DNA from: Capniomyces stellatus
Lineage: Eukaryota; Kickxellomycota; Harpellomycetes; Harpellales; Legeriomycetaceae
DNA: 64,000 nucleotides
Assembly (NCBI GenBank): GCA_001661515.1
Contig: LUVW01000003.1
Span: 434,001-498,000, forward strand
Direction: 5' to 3'
Of the stretch, positions 11,379 to 23,200 are shown piece by piece. A program made the position numbers and the translations under genes. Under the pieces are notes generated by a model. That model saw nothing but the letters and a program-made list of their open reading frames with translations. It ran no database searches and was not told where the DNA came from. Within the stretch, counting starts at the first letter, position 1, and every line of letters starts with the position of its first letter.

Positions 11379-12533
11379 TTATTTGTCTGCTTTCTTGTTT
11401 TTTCTTTTCAATCCAACCTCATCACCGCCCTTGTCTGAGTCATCCTCACTGCTGCTATCGCCATCGCTGATACTATCGGATATCCCCTCCAAATCGTCAC
11501 CAAACATCGATATGCCAGACACAAACTCAGGCGCTTTTCCAGTCTCTTCCTCGGAAACATTTTCGTTGGTTTTCCCATTACTTTTAGTGCCTGCTGAATC
11601 GGCCTTTTTATTTGATTTCAACATGGCTATTCCAGATGCAAAATAAAAAAGACAGCAACATTTAACATCAGTGTTCAAGAAAAGATACAGCAAATGAAAA
11701 CATATATACATATAATATAGCCAGTACAGCTAGAAAAGCTGGCGTTTGATTGTATGATTGACCAAGTAGAAAAGACAGTACCTTTTCTTATGACGCCCCG
11801 CGTCTGCTTAACCACATCGTTACTTTGTTTTTCAAACTCTTTATCGTCAAATCTGGTTTTTTTTGCTACTGGCTCTTTTAGACCCTTCTCAATTTTCTTT
11901 TTGATTCTTTCTCTTTCTTTTTGCTCATTTCCCGCCGACTCGAAGTTATCTGCAATGCTACAAGCAGTATTGTATAGTTTAGTAAAATGTCTTTCCCTTA
12001 TAAAAACATGTTTACAATTTCAATAAAAAAAATATATATAATTACAAATCCATTTTGGTCAGTTGGAAAAGAATAAATTGATAAAAATTTTAAATTAACA
12101 GCTTCACCAAGTACCTTTTAGCAGCTTTCAAAGTTATTAGTCTTCTACCTGATAGATCGCGACAACTATCAAAATTGGTTGTTTGTTTGGATGACATTTT
12201 TCCTCCCTGAGCTCGCAGCATGCTACCAAATCCCCCCTTCCCCCCAGCAACCAAGAGCTGCAATTTTAGCTCACAGAAATCTCCCTTTACATTATCGTTA
12301 TTGAATACTAAATCTTCTCCATTCGATGACTTGAAAATGCTTATTCCGCCCAATGTGGTTAATTTAAACAAATCAGCAAAATCGCGGTACTCGACTCCTA
12401 GCCTTCTCGATACCTCTTCTGCCACCGAATTATAAGTGGACCCATGATCCAAACCTATCAGTATATTTGCCCCTTCGGATGTCCTAACATTCACTTGCTT
12501 CAAACTGGATTTGCGGCTCATCTCTGCAATCAT
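11379..12533 (-). CDS. SDE2: Sde2 splicing/genome-stability protein with cleavable ubiquitin-like domain
   Basis: Exons in gene order are 12115-12533, 11782-11957 and 11379-11626, giving 280 aa; a start at the second Met would shorten it by four residues. The N-terminal ubiquitin-like fold ends with the hallmark [16 protein letters not shown], residues 97-112, followed by CRDLSGRR. In other organisms a ubiquitin protease cuts after the GG (here Gly98), leaving a Lys-starting C-terminal fragment that joins the spliceosome to aid excision of certain introns, and in mammals also acts at replication forks. A charged helical part ([16 protein letters not shown]) and an acidic Ser-rich tail follow. 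Splice junctions are GT-AG with consistent phases. Its presence suits a genome whose genes carry many short introns. Confidence 0.9.
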
Positions 12534-15500
12534 ATCGAAAAATGTATCCTTTTAATTTATAGGAAAGTGAATTATATATTTTTGGATATTGATAAATACC
12601 CTTCTTGTTTTGTGTGTTGAAACGAATGTCTAGAATAAAATAAAAGTTGGATAGATTTACTTTTTACAATCTCGAAATTAATATGAAGTTCAATAAAAAA
12701 GATCGTGAAAAAATCGATTTTTTTATTTTTTTTTATTAGGATATTATTATTATTATTATTGTTATTAAAACTTAAAACGAATTTATTTACTCTGGAATTT
12801 AATTGAATTTTACTTGGAAAAATATAAACTGCCTAATAAAATCGTATTTTAATAAAAAGAAAAAAGCAAATCGATTGCAATAAAAAGCCTGGTTTGACAA
12901 AACCAGCAAGCCAAAGCTAAATTGACAAAAACGCGGTAAAATGTGAATTAAATCACACTCTTGGTAAACAGGCATAAAATAACACTTAAATTAACTGGCA
13001 TTGCGCAACTAAGCTATTAGCACAGTGGTCACAGAATGCTTTTGTTCTATAAACTCGCCATTCGTTTGTTAAAACATTCAATACCAACTGCCTCAGAACC
13101 AACATAAGTTCTAATGTGACGCTCCTTGTCATCCACAAATTGCATAAGTTTAGTTTTGTAGAGTAAACTGAACTCTTTCAATCTGCTTGTATTCAGCTAT
13201 TCGGTTAACTGACACAATCTTTTCAATCATATCTTACCGTATCGTTAACTAAGTTCGGCGTTTTTGGAACCTTCTAAACCTAATGAAACATTATTCAGGA
13301 GAACCTTGAGCTAGTGACTAAGTGCAGTTCACAAAGTAGTACTCGGCTATGACCAACTGTATCACTCGAGTATTTGGGAAAGTACATCTTACCCAGAACA
13401 GTCACAGGCCCGAACTCAAATTGTAAAGCTTATGGAGCAGTTCTAGCGAGGCTGATTTTGGGGTTTCAGAGTAAAAAAAAAAGTCCCGTCGCAAAGTCTT
13501 TTGTCCAGGAAAGAAAAAGGCCGCTTTTTCATGAAGAATCACTGGTGATTTACAGAGTAAGCCACAAGCTTAACAAACTAAGCTTTGAAACTTTGATATC
13601 GATTATTGCTCTGTTCAAAAAGGTTACTTCACGTTCAATAGAATTTGAAAATAGAATAAAACAGATATTAACCTAGATAAGGATATCACAGACATCGCAC
13701 GATGTAGCACTAAACATACGTTTATTTCTGCTTTGTGTAATTTGCGCTAGTTGCTGAAAACTACCAATCTTCTCTAATTATCTTCACCATTTACTAGACG
13801 TTGTTATTCGCCTTTTATATCAAGTACAACGTCATCTGTTCCAATTTGGAAATCACAATTAGCTTTCTTACTTTAATTGTTACTATTAAATTCAGCTTTT
13901 TTTTTGCTTTATTAATTAGATTATAATCTTGAAATTCAAAAGCAGATAGGACAAAGTAGCTTTAATTAAGCCCGAAACGACAATGTGTTTTGTTTCAAAA
14001 ATGCACTTTGACTCGAAACGAATAGAGCAACGATTTTATCACGGCGACCAGAGTCATGTTTGCTTACGTTCAATCAGATGTAAAACTGACATGAACACCA
14101 ATAAAAAAGTAAAAACTTTTGCGAATAACTGTGTGAGCTCAATAGAGCAAATACAATTAAAGTGTTGAATTGGAGGAGTCGCTCCAATAAGACCTGCGGC
14201 TATGTTGGAATTGTGTTTATCTATCATTGCTACTTAAACGCCAGTAACTTTTTTTATTTTAAATGCCAACAACTTTTAACTTCTTTTTTTTATTGAAATA
14301 TAGCTGACTGTTTTTGTGTTATTGATATTGTATTGTTTTATTTTTAAAGTTTTTGGAAATGGCCACATAAAATTTTGCTTCATTAGCAATCGAGAGGACT
14401 CAATAAAAACAAGACAAAAAAACAAACGAGGAGCCTAATTTATCTAACTGTTATTAATTTGCCGGATTTTTTCCTTCTTTCTCCGGGATTTCAACAGATT
14501 TTTCTTTTTCAATTTCAGACCTTAATTCTAATTTTGCTTACTACTAAACCACGTGAAATAAATTTGATGAAATCACTGCATTGATTTTTCAGTGAACAAA
14601 ACAGATCAACGCCCTTTAAGGCAAATAACTAGGATATTTACAACAATTCCACTAAAAAAAAAACTAGGGGGATTTGTTACAGGTTTTCGCAATCAAATAA
14701 GAAAATAATCGAATCTCTCGTACATCAACTGGTAACGTTTTATTTTCTACTGAATTGGTAATTGGCAACTCTGAATTTGCCAATTATATTGCCAACTTAA
14801 ATTAAAAGCTGACAGCCTATTTGCAATTATTACTAATTCATCAAGTGGTTTGTCGGGCTTGATGGGGAAAATTGAGCACTTGGGGCCTTATCACTAAGCT
14901 AGCCAACAAGTATATTTCTCTCGGGAGGAAATGCCAAAATGCCGTAATAATGATTCAGCTGAAACATCTTACCCGGTTACTCGATATAACTACCATTTTT
15001 ATATGTTGTGTATAAGCTTTTAAATCATGCTCGCTTTTGTTTATTTGACGAAGGGCGTAAAATTATAATGCTTATTATTTATTTGTCTTTGAAAGGGGGC
15101 AGAAGACGAGATAAGCAATTACTAAATCTAGTAAGTTCAAAATGCACTCTTTTCTAACTAGCTACTGTCAGCTTGATCAAGTTTTGCAATCAGTTTAGGG
15201 GTGAGGGGTACGAATTCAAGCACTATTTAATCTACAAATTAGCATATGAAACCCATTATTTAAACTATCTGCTAAGAGAATAAACAAGATTAGACCTGTA
15301 GCTGCTGTTGACAAAACATTACCTAACCAAGCTTTTGATTCGAATACAATGAACAGGACTACTCGGCATACTGATCCATTCACCAAAATACAACTTTAAA
15401 GACAGATAGCACCACTGAGTAATACATAGCACATATACACTGTAATTGTGATAAATAGCGGAAATGAGCAAGCGTGCTTCATACTTTTGTACCCAAATAA

Positions 15501-16468
15501 ACCAAGACAAAGCAATGTATGTGTAGATTATAGTCATGATAATATAATGGCATATATTTAGATACGTACAATAAACACACCATTGTTCTATTTTAATGGT
15601 AATATCTCACCCTATCTTGTCTTTCTTTGTTCTACTTTGTCATGCCATGCTATGACATGTGCTGTATTGTTTAGCCTTTAATAGTTTCATTGGATTCTTA
15701 TGTCAACCAAAAAACAATACAAGTGCGCTTATTGTTGTATTTTGTAAGATAGACTAGTTAGCCTGTATAAACTAGTTGCTGAAAATGTAGTTGTACGGAT
15801 TCATTTCCCATATCATTAGAAATAAACCGGAAACAAATAGCCTACTGTTGCGTTTATTTATAATAGTGTTTTCCCAAATTGGATCTGGACTGGCCAGAAT
15901 ATGCAAAATTTTCTATTATTTAAATAGTAGTTTCTGGCCAAAGCGACCCCTGCGCTTTTTTAAAGATACGATTTTGACATTCAGTTTATTATTTAATTTT
16001 GTATTGAAGTTTCAGTTTAATTCGTTAACGCCAATGGATGCTTGAATATATCCCGAATATCCAATTGAGAGCAAAAAATTAACACAAACAAAAGAAAGAT
16101 GAAGATAGGAAAATAATGTAAGGTGGACACCAATATCTATCAACACCAATTAAGGACGGAAATGATTGATGATTTGTAAAAGGAAACATCGTTTGAAGGG
16201 TTGGTTTCTTGCTACAAATATCACCGGATTATAGATTATAGTTAGCTGACCGAATGATAATGCGGGCTTTGTAACGTTGATTTTTGACATAATGTGATTT
16301 AAAAGACTAGGAAGTTAATACTCTTGATTGTGTGTTTCGAGTGTTTAGAAATCGCAAAGCCAAGGCCGCAAAAAGCTGAAATCTAAAAAATAGCTAACAA
16401 AGGTTTTATAAATAAAAAAACTATAACTTCAATATAAAAAAAGCAATAAATAAATTGAAAATAATAAA
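12534..16468. other. 3.9-kb gene-poor interval
   Basis: I found no convincing gene here. It includes the 5' flank of SDE2 (minus strand) and upstream sequence of the hexosaminidase (plus strand). Longer frames such as 13374-13676 begin at TTG rather than ATG and show no family motif. The sequence is AT-rich with short homopolymers and no clear tandem repeat or tRNA. Confidence 0.45.
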
Positions 16469-16482
16469 GCTATAAATACCAA
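16469..16482 (+). promoter_or_regulatory. TATA element of the hexosaminidase gene
   Basis: The 14-mer GCTATAAATACCAA lies 86 nt upstream of the GH20 start codon. It contains a canonical TATAAATA box at a reasonable distance for a core promoter. The identical 14-mer occurs before the large kinase gene at 34960, also on the coding strand, which supports function. Confidence 0.6.
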
Positions 16483-16567
16483 AGATACTTGCGTGAGTTT
16501 TGTTATGGAAAGGTTTTTTTTTATTCCTTGATATTCTCAAAGCTAATATATTTTTATTTAAAAAAAG

Positions 16568-18229
16568 ATGAAAATTGCTGTAACTTTAATAGCTACTGTG
16601 GCTTCGTTCCAAAGCCTAGTCAGCGGGCTATGGCCAGTTCCAAAAGAGTCCTTTTATGGAAACGTTGCACTTGCAGTTGATGTAGACAGACTAGCTATGG
16701 TTCCTACAGGAATCAAATCAGACATCCTTAGCAATGCCATCAGCAGGTACCTTGCGCTGATTAAAAAGGAGGACTTTATCCCACCACTTGACTACAATGC
16801 CACCCAGGTCGAACCTAAAGGAGTTGTAACAAGCATTTCAATTTCCGTTCTTACAAACAATACCAAACTAGACTTGGAAACAGATGAGTCATACACTCTT
16901 GATATCAGCTTGGACAGCCAATGTACGCTGAGGGCAAACACGGTGTTTGGAGCCATCCGTGGTCTTGAAACTTTCTCACAATTGATAACATACAACTATG
17001 GAAACCATCTTATCAGAAGAGTCCCAATCCAAATCAGAGACAGCCCTACCTTCCCCCACCGTGGTCTTTCCTTGGATACTGCAAGAAACTACTACTCGGT
17101 AGGTGCAATCAAAAGAACAATTGATGGTTTGGCGTACACCAAGATGAACGTACTTCACTGGCACATTGTAGACTCTCACTCATGGCCAGTTGAATCAAAG
17201 TTCAACCCAGACATCTACCTTAAAGGCGCATACAGCCCAACTATGGTGTATACTCACAATGACGTTAAAGATATTATTGCCTATGGACGTGATCGCGGAG
17301 TCCGAATTATTCCAGAGTTCGATATTCCAGGCCACACCTATATTGTAGGACATGCCATGCCAGAGATGATGAGTTGCCTAAACGATCAGCCCAAGTGGGA
17401 TGAAACTGCAGCCCAACCACCTAGTGGCCAGCTGAACATTATTGATCCTAAATCCTACGATTTCACCAAGAAGCTAATTAAAGAGTACAGCAACTTGTTC
17501 ACCGACGACGTGTTCCATGTAGGAGGTGATGAGGTAAACAGAAAATGCTGGCTCAATGACGCGAGATTCTCCAAGTACTTGGCTGACAACAAAAACGAAA
17601 CTGTTGAGACAGTTCTTGAAAAATACTACGGATTTGTTTACGACAACGTAGAGATCTGGAATAAAACCGGTATGTGCTGGGAAGAGTCCCTTATGCACAC
17701 CAACTTCACCCTCCCAAAAAACGTTATTGTGCAAGCATGGATCGATGAGAAGTCTGTTGTTGATATCGTAAACAAAGGCTACAGAGTTGTTGCCTCCCCA
17801 TACACCAGCCTGTACCTTGACTGTGGACACGGACCTACCCTTGCAAATATGCCCGAAGGCAAGTCCTGGTGTGACCCGTACAAGACATGGATGAAGATCT
17901 ACAGTTATGACCCATATGTAAACATCACCACCCCAGAAAAGAGAAAACTGGTCATTGGTGGTGAAGCTGCTTTGTGGTCAGAACAGTCAGATGAAGTCGT
18001 TGTTGACAGATATTTGTGGCCACGTGCAGCCTCTATTGGAGAAATCCTCTGGTCAGGTCCAAGTGATCCTTCAACAGGAAAACACCGTGCATTGGGTAAC
18101 GCCGCCCCACGTATTCTAGAGCACAGAGAGAGACTTTTGGCCCGTGGAATTGCTGCTGAACCACTCCTGCCGCTTTGGTGCGTGCGCAACCCAGGTCAAT
18201 GTGATCTTCGCGCCGAACTTTTCAAGTAG
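16568..18229 (+). CDS. secreted beta-N-acetylhexosaminidase (GH20)
   Basis: A single exon encodes 553 aa. It starts with a signal peptide (MKIAVTLIATVASFQSLVSG), has a GH20 N-terminal domain and then the catalytic barrel. Visible GH20 hallmarks are LDTARNYYSV, HWHIVDSHSWP, PEFDIPGH and HVGGDEVNRKCW, where Asp321-Glu322 are the expected catalytic pair, and a C-terminal LWSEQ and LWPRAASIGE. Length is typical for fungal enzymes. It removes terminal N-acetylglucosamine from chitin oligomers or glycans, acting outside the cell or in the vacuole, together with chitinases. Several N-glycosylation sequons (for example NNTK, NKTG, NFTL) agree with secretion. No intron is needed. A TATA element sits 86 nt upstream. 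The next gene on the same strand is the PRA isomerase, 740 nt away, with no functional link expected. Confidence 0.95.
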   Translation: MKIAVTLIATVASFQSLVSGLWPVPKESFYGNVALAVDVDRLAMVPTGIKSDILSNAISRYLALIKKEDFIPPLDYNATQVEPKGVVTSISISVLTNNTKLDLETDESYTLDISLDSQCTLRANTVFGAIRGLETFSQLITYNYGNHLIRRVPIQIRDSPTFPHRGLSLDTARNYYSVGAIKRTIDGLAYTKMNVLHWHIVDSHSWPVESKFNPDIYLKGAYSPTMVYTHNDVKDIIAYGRDRGVRIIPEFDIPGHTYIVGHAMPEMMSCLNDQPKWDETAAQPPSGQLNIIDPKSYDFTKKLIKEYSNLFTDDVFHVGGDEVNRKCWLNDARFSKYLADNKNETVETVLEKYYGFVYDNVEIWNKTGMCWEESLMHTNFTLPKNVIVQAWIDEKSVVDIVNKGYRVVASPYTSLYLDCGHGPTLANMPEGKSWCDPYKTWMKIYSYDPYVNITTPEKRKLVIGGEAALWSEQSDEVVVDRYLWPRAASIGEILWSGPSDPSTGKHRALGNAAPRILEHRERLLARGIAAEPLLPLWCVRNPGQCDLRAELFK

Positions 18230-18970
18230 ATATTTGTTGTTATTGTAACCCAAGCAACGTCGTTGTTCATTTACTAGTCTATTTAGGTCTTGAAGTTTTC
18301 TACCTTTACACACAATACTTTATTTGTTCGCTTTTGTTGACCTTAGTTGCCAACCTCAACTAGCAAAAAAAAAAAAATTAAATATTTCCAAAAATCTCGA
18401 AAGTTTATAGTATACAATCAATAGTAATAATAACAATAATAGTAAAATGTTAGACTTCGTGTGAACAAATACCATTAAGTTGTTTTTGGGGCAGAGTGAA
18501 CGAAGCTTGGGTTTAGAACTTTCTATAAAAAAAATATGTTAAGAATTAGCAAGGAGCTCAAATTTAAAGCGAGTTGACTTTTTAGAAAAAAATAAAGTGA
18601 CAGATTACATCGATATTGTGATATTATTGGCTAATCAGTATAGGCACCGTTGGATATTTTAGTGACACCTTTACCAAGTGTGTTTATTTTAGCAACCCAA
18701 CTCTTATGCTTAAAATCTGACATAAAATAAAACAAGTTAAAATAATTGGCGGTGTTGAGTGTATTTAAAAACATCAAATTCGGCATTGTCATTTGTTTTA
18801 TTTTTTTGCTTTTCAGAGTACAGGCAAACGATTGGTATAACCTCCGGCATCATCCATAAAAGCCAAAGCAACGACTATCGCAACGGTAATTAATTTTGGA
18901 AAGCGGAGATACAGAGGAAATAAGTGAATAGACGATTACTCTCAGCAATAGCAATTTGATTTCTGAAAAG
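18230..18970. other. intergenic, GH20 to PRA isomerase
   Basis: AT-rich spacer with a poly-A run near 18367 and no gene. It should contain the hexosaminidase 3' end and the promoter of the PRA isomerase gene. Confidence 0.45.
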
Positions 18971-19774
18971 ATGGGATCCACAAAAGTTAAAATATGCGGT
19001 CTCAGGACGGTCGAGGATGCGTTATGTGCAACAAATAATGGGGCGGATTTCTTGGGCTTGATTTTTGCAAAATCAGGAAGACAAATATCGATCGAAGTTG
19101 GCGCGGAAATAGTATCTGCAGTTCGCGAAACTTGCAAAGTAGCGAACGAAACTCGGCTTGTAAAGTTAAATGAGGCAGAGTACGATTTTTCTGGGGAGAA
19201 TCAAAAGTCTGAAAGTATCAGATGGTTTTTGGACAATTCAAAGCAGGTTGATTCGGTTTTAGGAGGAAATGACACTGGTGATATGAAAAACTCTAGGAAA
19301 TGTCCGCTAATAGTTGGTGTGTTTGTTGACCAAAGCGTAGAACATATGAGAGAGGTGTGCAGTAGGGTGAAGCTAGACATTGTACAGCTGCATGGGAAGG
19401 AGACTTTAGATACTTGCAAACAGCTTCCTGTTCCATGCACCAAGGTTTTTCACGTAAATAGCGAGTTTGAGCCACCAGCAGAACTGTCGATCGGAGGAAA
19501 TCATGCGTTTGTATTGCTTGATACTCAGGTTGCCGGCCAAACGGTGCATGGCGGCCATGGAGTCAGCTTTGATTGGAAGGTAGCAAAGCAGTTGGCAGAG
19601 GATAGAAAAATCGACCTGATTTTGGCTGGCGGGTTGACGCCTACTAACGTTGCCGAGGCCATTGCTATTGGAGCTCCCTGGGGCGTGGACGTCTCAAGCG
19701 GCGTGGAAACGCAGGTTAGGGGCGTTAAAGACAAAACCAAAATAGCCGAGTTTATCTCTTCGGCCAACTGCTAG
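18971..19774 (+). CDS. TRP1: phosphoribosylanthranilate isomerase, stand-alone
   Basis: The ATG at 18971 begins MGSTKVKICGLR and the frame runs 267 aa to TAG; sequence upstream in frame starts only at a TTG, so the ATG is preferred. The (beta/alpha)8 enzyme converts N-(5-phosphoribosyl)anthranilate to CdRP in tryptophan synthesis, in the cytosol. The catalytic Cys is in KICGLR (Cys9), with VQLHG, LLDTQVAGQ, SFDW, LAGGLTPTNV and DVSSGVET following in family order. It is longer than most single-domain versions because of an insertion at about residues 55-100 that is polar and low in conservation (FSGENQKSES and neighbours). Many filamentous fungi carry this activity fused to glutamine amidotransferase and IGPS; here it stands alone as in budding yeast TRP1. 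No intron. Confidence 0.93.
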   Translation: MGSTKVKICGLRTVEDALCATNNGADFLGLIFAKSGRQISIEVGAEIVSAVRETCKVANETRLVKLNEAEYDFSGENQKSESIRWFLDNSKQVDSVLGGNDTGDMKNSRKCPLIVGVFVDQSVEHMREVCSRVKLDIVQLHGKETLDTCKQLPVPCTKVFHVNSEFEPPAELSIGGNHAFVLLDTQVAGQTVHGGHGVSFDWKVAKQLAEDRKIDLILAGGLTPTNVAEAIAIGAPWGVDVSSGVETQVRGVKDKTKIAEFISSANC

Positions 19775-20246
19775 GCATACAGACCAAACACAGTTTAAAT
19801 AGTAGTACAATGTATGCTCAGTTCGTGCAAGTTTTTCCTTTTTATTGTTTATGTATAAATTTTATCAATTCGGATTTCTGTGTCGATATACACTCACCCT
19901 CCTTCCCTTCCTTCCTTCCCAAATCATAAAGTCATGTGGCTACTATCAAGTTTATTTTTGATTGATTTTTTTCCCATTAATACCAACAAGATGCTATTAA
20001 CAATAGTACAAGTTTAGAAGCTATTAATTTCGAGTAAGTTATAGCGAAAAGTGAGAGTATAACGACAATTGAAAAAAAGTTATTTACAGCCCTAAGCACA
20101 AGCAAAAAATGTCGCTATGAGGAGGGGGGGGAGGGTGGTGGTTCGGTTGTAACATAAGTCAACTGGATGCCCTACTAGGCACACTCTCAACCAAAACCAA
20201 GTCTAGAAAGAGGGAAAAAAAAATAAGAAAAAAGGAGGTACAAAGT
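19775..20246. other. convergent intergenic region with polypyrimidine and G-rich tracts
   Basis: This lies between the stops of TRP1 (+) and haspin (-). No gene is seen. It has a C/T-only stretch near 19896-19920 (repeats of CCTTCC) and a G-rich run near 20117-20140, which may mark the 3' ends or be simple repeats. Confidence 0.5.
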
Positions 20247-23200
20247 TTAATAGGGAATCTTGAGCAGTGCAGAGTTAAGCAGAGCAACGCAATTTTTATA
20301 CTCTTTAAAAGAACCAAACCACTCTGCTGCAAGATCGACAGGATCGGCACCCAAATCATCTATGTGTCTATTAGAGCCGGGGTTAGAGACAGCGCTGAAT
20401 AGTTCGTTTCGGACAAAGTCCAAGTACTTGGAGTGAATGGTCTTTGTCTGCAGATCTTTGTTGGACTTTGCAGGCAGAGTTTTGCAGTGTAGTAGCTTTA
20501 CCAAAACGTAGCTCATCCACAAGACATTGGATCTGGGGTAAAAACGTGACCAATCGCGGTCAACGGTGATTCTCTGCATGTCTCTGTATACTTCAAACTG
20601 GATGTCCCCATGCCCCTTAAACAATTCGGGATCTTTCAAGTCTACGTAAAACAGGTAGTCTGAAAAGTGGTGGTTTTGGGGAACGTAGTCTTCATCCAAT
20701 GAAACTGTTGACAATGTGCCGAAAAAGTCAAGCGAATTGGTCTCGACAAGTGTTTCTTTGTACGTAGATACAGAGTTATATAAAGTGATGTCCAGCCTAG
20801 AGAGCGTGTAGTCGATTATGGTACACTGCACGCCGTAGCTGGGAATTCTAACAAGAGTAAATGTCGCCTTGGATTCGTTATCATCGCCAGTGGTTTTGGA
20901 GTCAGCTCTGCCTCCACCTCCGCCACCCTTGCGTGTGTTCGGCTTTGTGATTGTGATTTTCCTGTACAGAAATGAAATCTTGGGATCGCACTTTTTTATA
21001 AGAATATTCCCCCAGTGTAAATCGCGATGCTCAAATTCTGCCAAATGTTCTGCCAGTGCCAGCGACAGTGCAAGTTGGCGTAAAATGCTTTGCGCTTGCT
21101 TCCAGCTAAATAGCTGGGCAGTCTCCAACGGGGTGCCTCCATACTCAAGGATCAAGACAGCATACATCTGGGACTTGGGATACTTGGACGGGTGTATGTT
21201 TTGGCAAAGAGTAGGGTTCTTTACTTTCCAAGAATCCCAAGCATCAATAAAACTTCGAGGGAACTCGCCTTGGAAAATACAGATTCTGTAGACCTTGACA
21301 AAGTTTGAACCAAGACTTTGCTCATTCAGCCCCATTTCTGCATTAGACCGCGACCTCGAGTTAAGCAGCCCAACGCGCTCCCTATCAGCCAGCCAGCTCA
21401 TACTTAACGTTGAGACAATCTCCTGGTACAAATCCCGCAACGTTGTTTGTTTATCCCCAGACGGCGACTGGCCCTTCTTTTCGCCAAAAGGAATTATCTT
21501 GACAGCAACCTGAACCAGTCCACTGGTAGGAAACGCGTTTGTAGCTGTTTTTTGGCTCGTGGATCCCGCGTCCGTACCAGCGCCAGTGCCAGAGCTGACG
21601 CTGTTTGTTGAACCAGACCTGCTTACTTCTTGGCCTTTACCTTGGCCACCACCGCATTGATGGTTTTGAAAAGCCGAGGTGTCAAAGTAAGTGCAAAACA
21701 CTTCACTGTACGACGCCTCGTTTATCTTTTCCACGCAACCAACATTCAAGTCGAGCTCAGGGTTCACAACAGGCTGAATGTTTACCGCTAAATCGTCATT
21801 AATAACCAAACCGCACGAATTCATCCCAGCACTAGTGAACTTAAACGGCTCGCTTTGCCCACAAATCTCCAACAAGTTCAACTTACTTACTCGTTTGCGC
21901 GTTTTGATCTTTGAATTTAGCCCATACTCACCATCGCCCTTTTTTCCACTTTTCAGCAATATCCCCGAATTCGATTTAGACCTAACTTCATCATCCGTTG
22001 CTAGCATGAGCTTTTGCTGTTTTTTATCCTCTTTTCCGCGCTCGTGTTGGGGTTTAAGCCAATCACCAGTTATACTGCTCACTCCCAAGATCTTTTCTTT
22101 TGCTGTTATAGGACCAAGCGCTGGTTGGCCATCACTCAACACATGGCTCGAGCCGTTGAGAATATAAGTTGAGTTTGATGCCGCTGTTTCGGCCTCTGTC
22201 CCTGTTCTCATCTCTGTTATTGTTCTCAACTCTGTTACTGTTCCTTCTGACTGTGCTCTTTCTGGCAGCGTTGCGAGTGGCAAACTCCATTTCCATTTTG
22301 GTACGTCATGCTCGCTCGCAACAGATGACGTGCCAAAAGTAGATTTAAACTCTCTCGTGTCCTCCTGTTCAACTTTAGTTTCGACATCACTTTCAGAGAT
22401 TTTACCAAGAGTTCCTTTAGCAAAGTTGAAAGACTTTGACTGTGTACTCTCGCCTCTATCTAAACCACCAACACCTTCGGTAGTATCCGGATAATTAGTC
22501 CCTTTCAGCAACCTTGTCTGCTTTAACGCTCCATTTGGAGGATTCGTCTCAGCTATGCTGCCATTCGCATAATTAACCCCGCAAGTGTGACTTTCCAACT
22601 GCTCTGGTTTACTAGAAAGAGTATCCTTTTTAGACAGAAAGCTATGGCCAACCCCGAATGGAAGATCACTAAAGCCAATTCCTAGAGTCCGCCAGGGACC
22701 AGATGCCTCAATATTAGTTGAACTGGGACCACGTTTACTCGTACTTGGCGTACTGATATCTAATGTACCAGAGCCTAATGCGCTGAAACTTGGCTTGTTG
22801 GAACTCAATCTATTTGAGCCTAGCGGATTGGAACCAAACTTAACGGGGCCTAATGTACTGGAACCAAATAGGTTGGGACTAAATAGATTGGTGCCTCCTG
22901 GCCCAGCCGGATTTCTATTTTCAAAGGAAAACACTTGGCTCTTCCTCACTCTCCGCGCTGTTCTTTTGGTCACACTATTATCTACGTTATTCGATACCAA
23001 ATCGATTACCTTTGTGTACAAAAACCTATCTTGGTCGTTCATTAGCGCGAATGCCCTTGCGTTCCTTGGGGTAGATTCTACTGCCCCCTTCCCTCCCAGA
23101 CTATTCCCTGTACTAATTTTGCTATCAGGCCGTTCCATCACAGTATCTTTATATATCTCTGCCATGTTATTATTACTGTGGTTATCATTGGGCCTAGGAT

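Noticed and set aside
13374..13676. 100-codon plus-strand frame
   Set aside because: Begins at TTG, not ATG, and has no conserved motif; the region has no other coding signal.
18956..18970. Upstream extension of the PRA isomerase
   Set aside because: The extension starts at TTG; the ATG at 18971 fits the family N-terminus.
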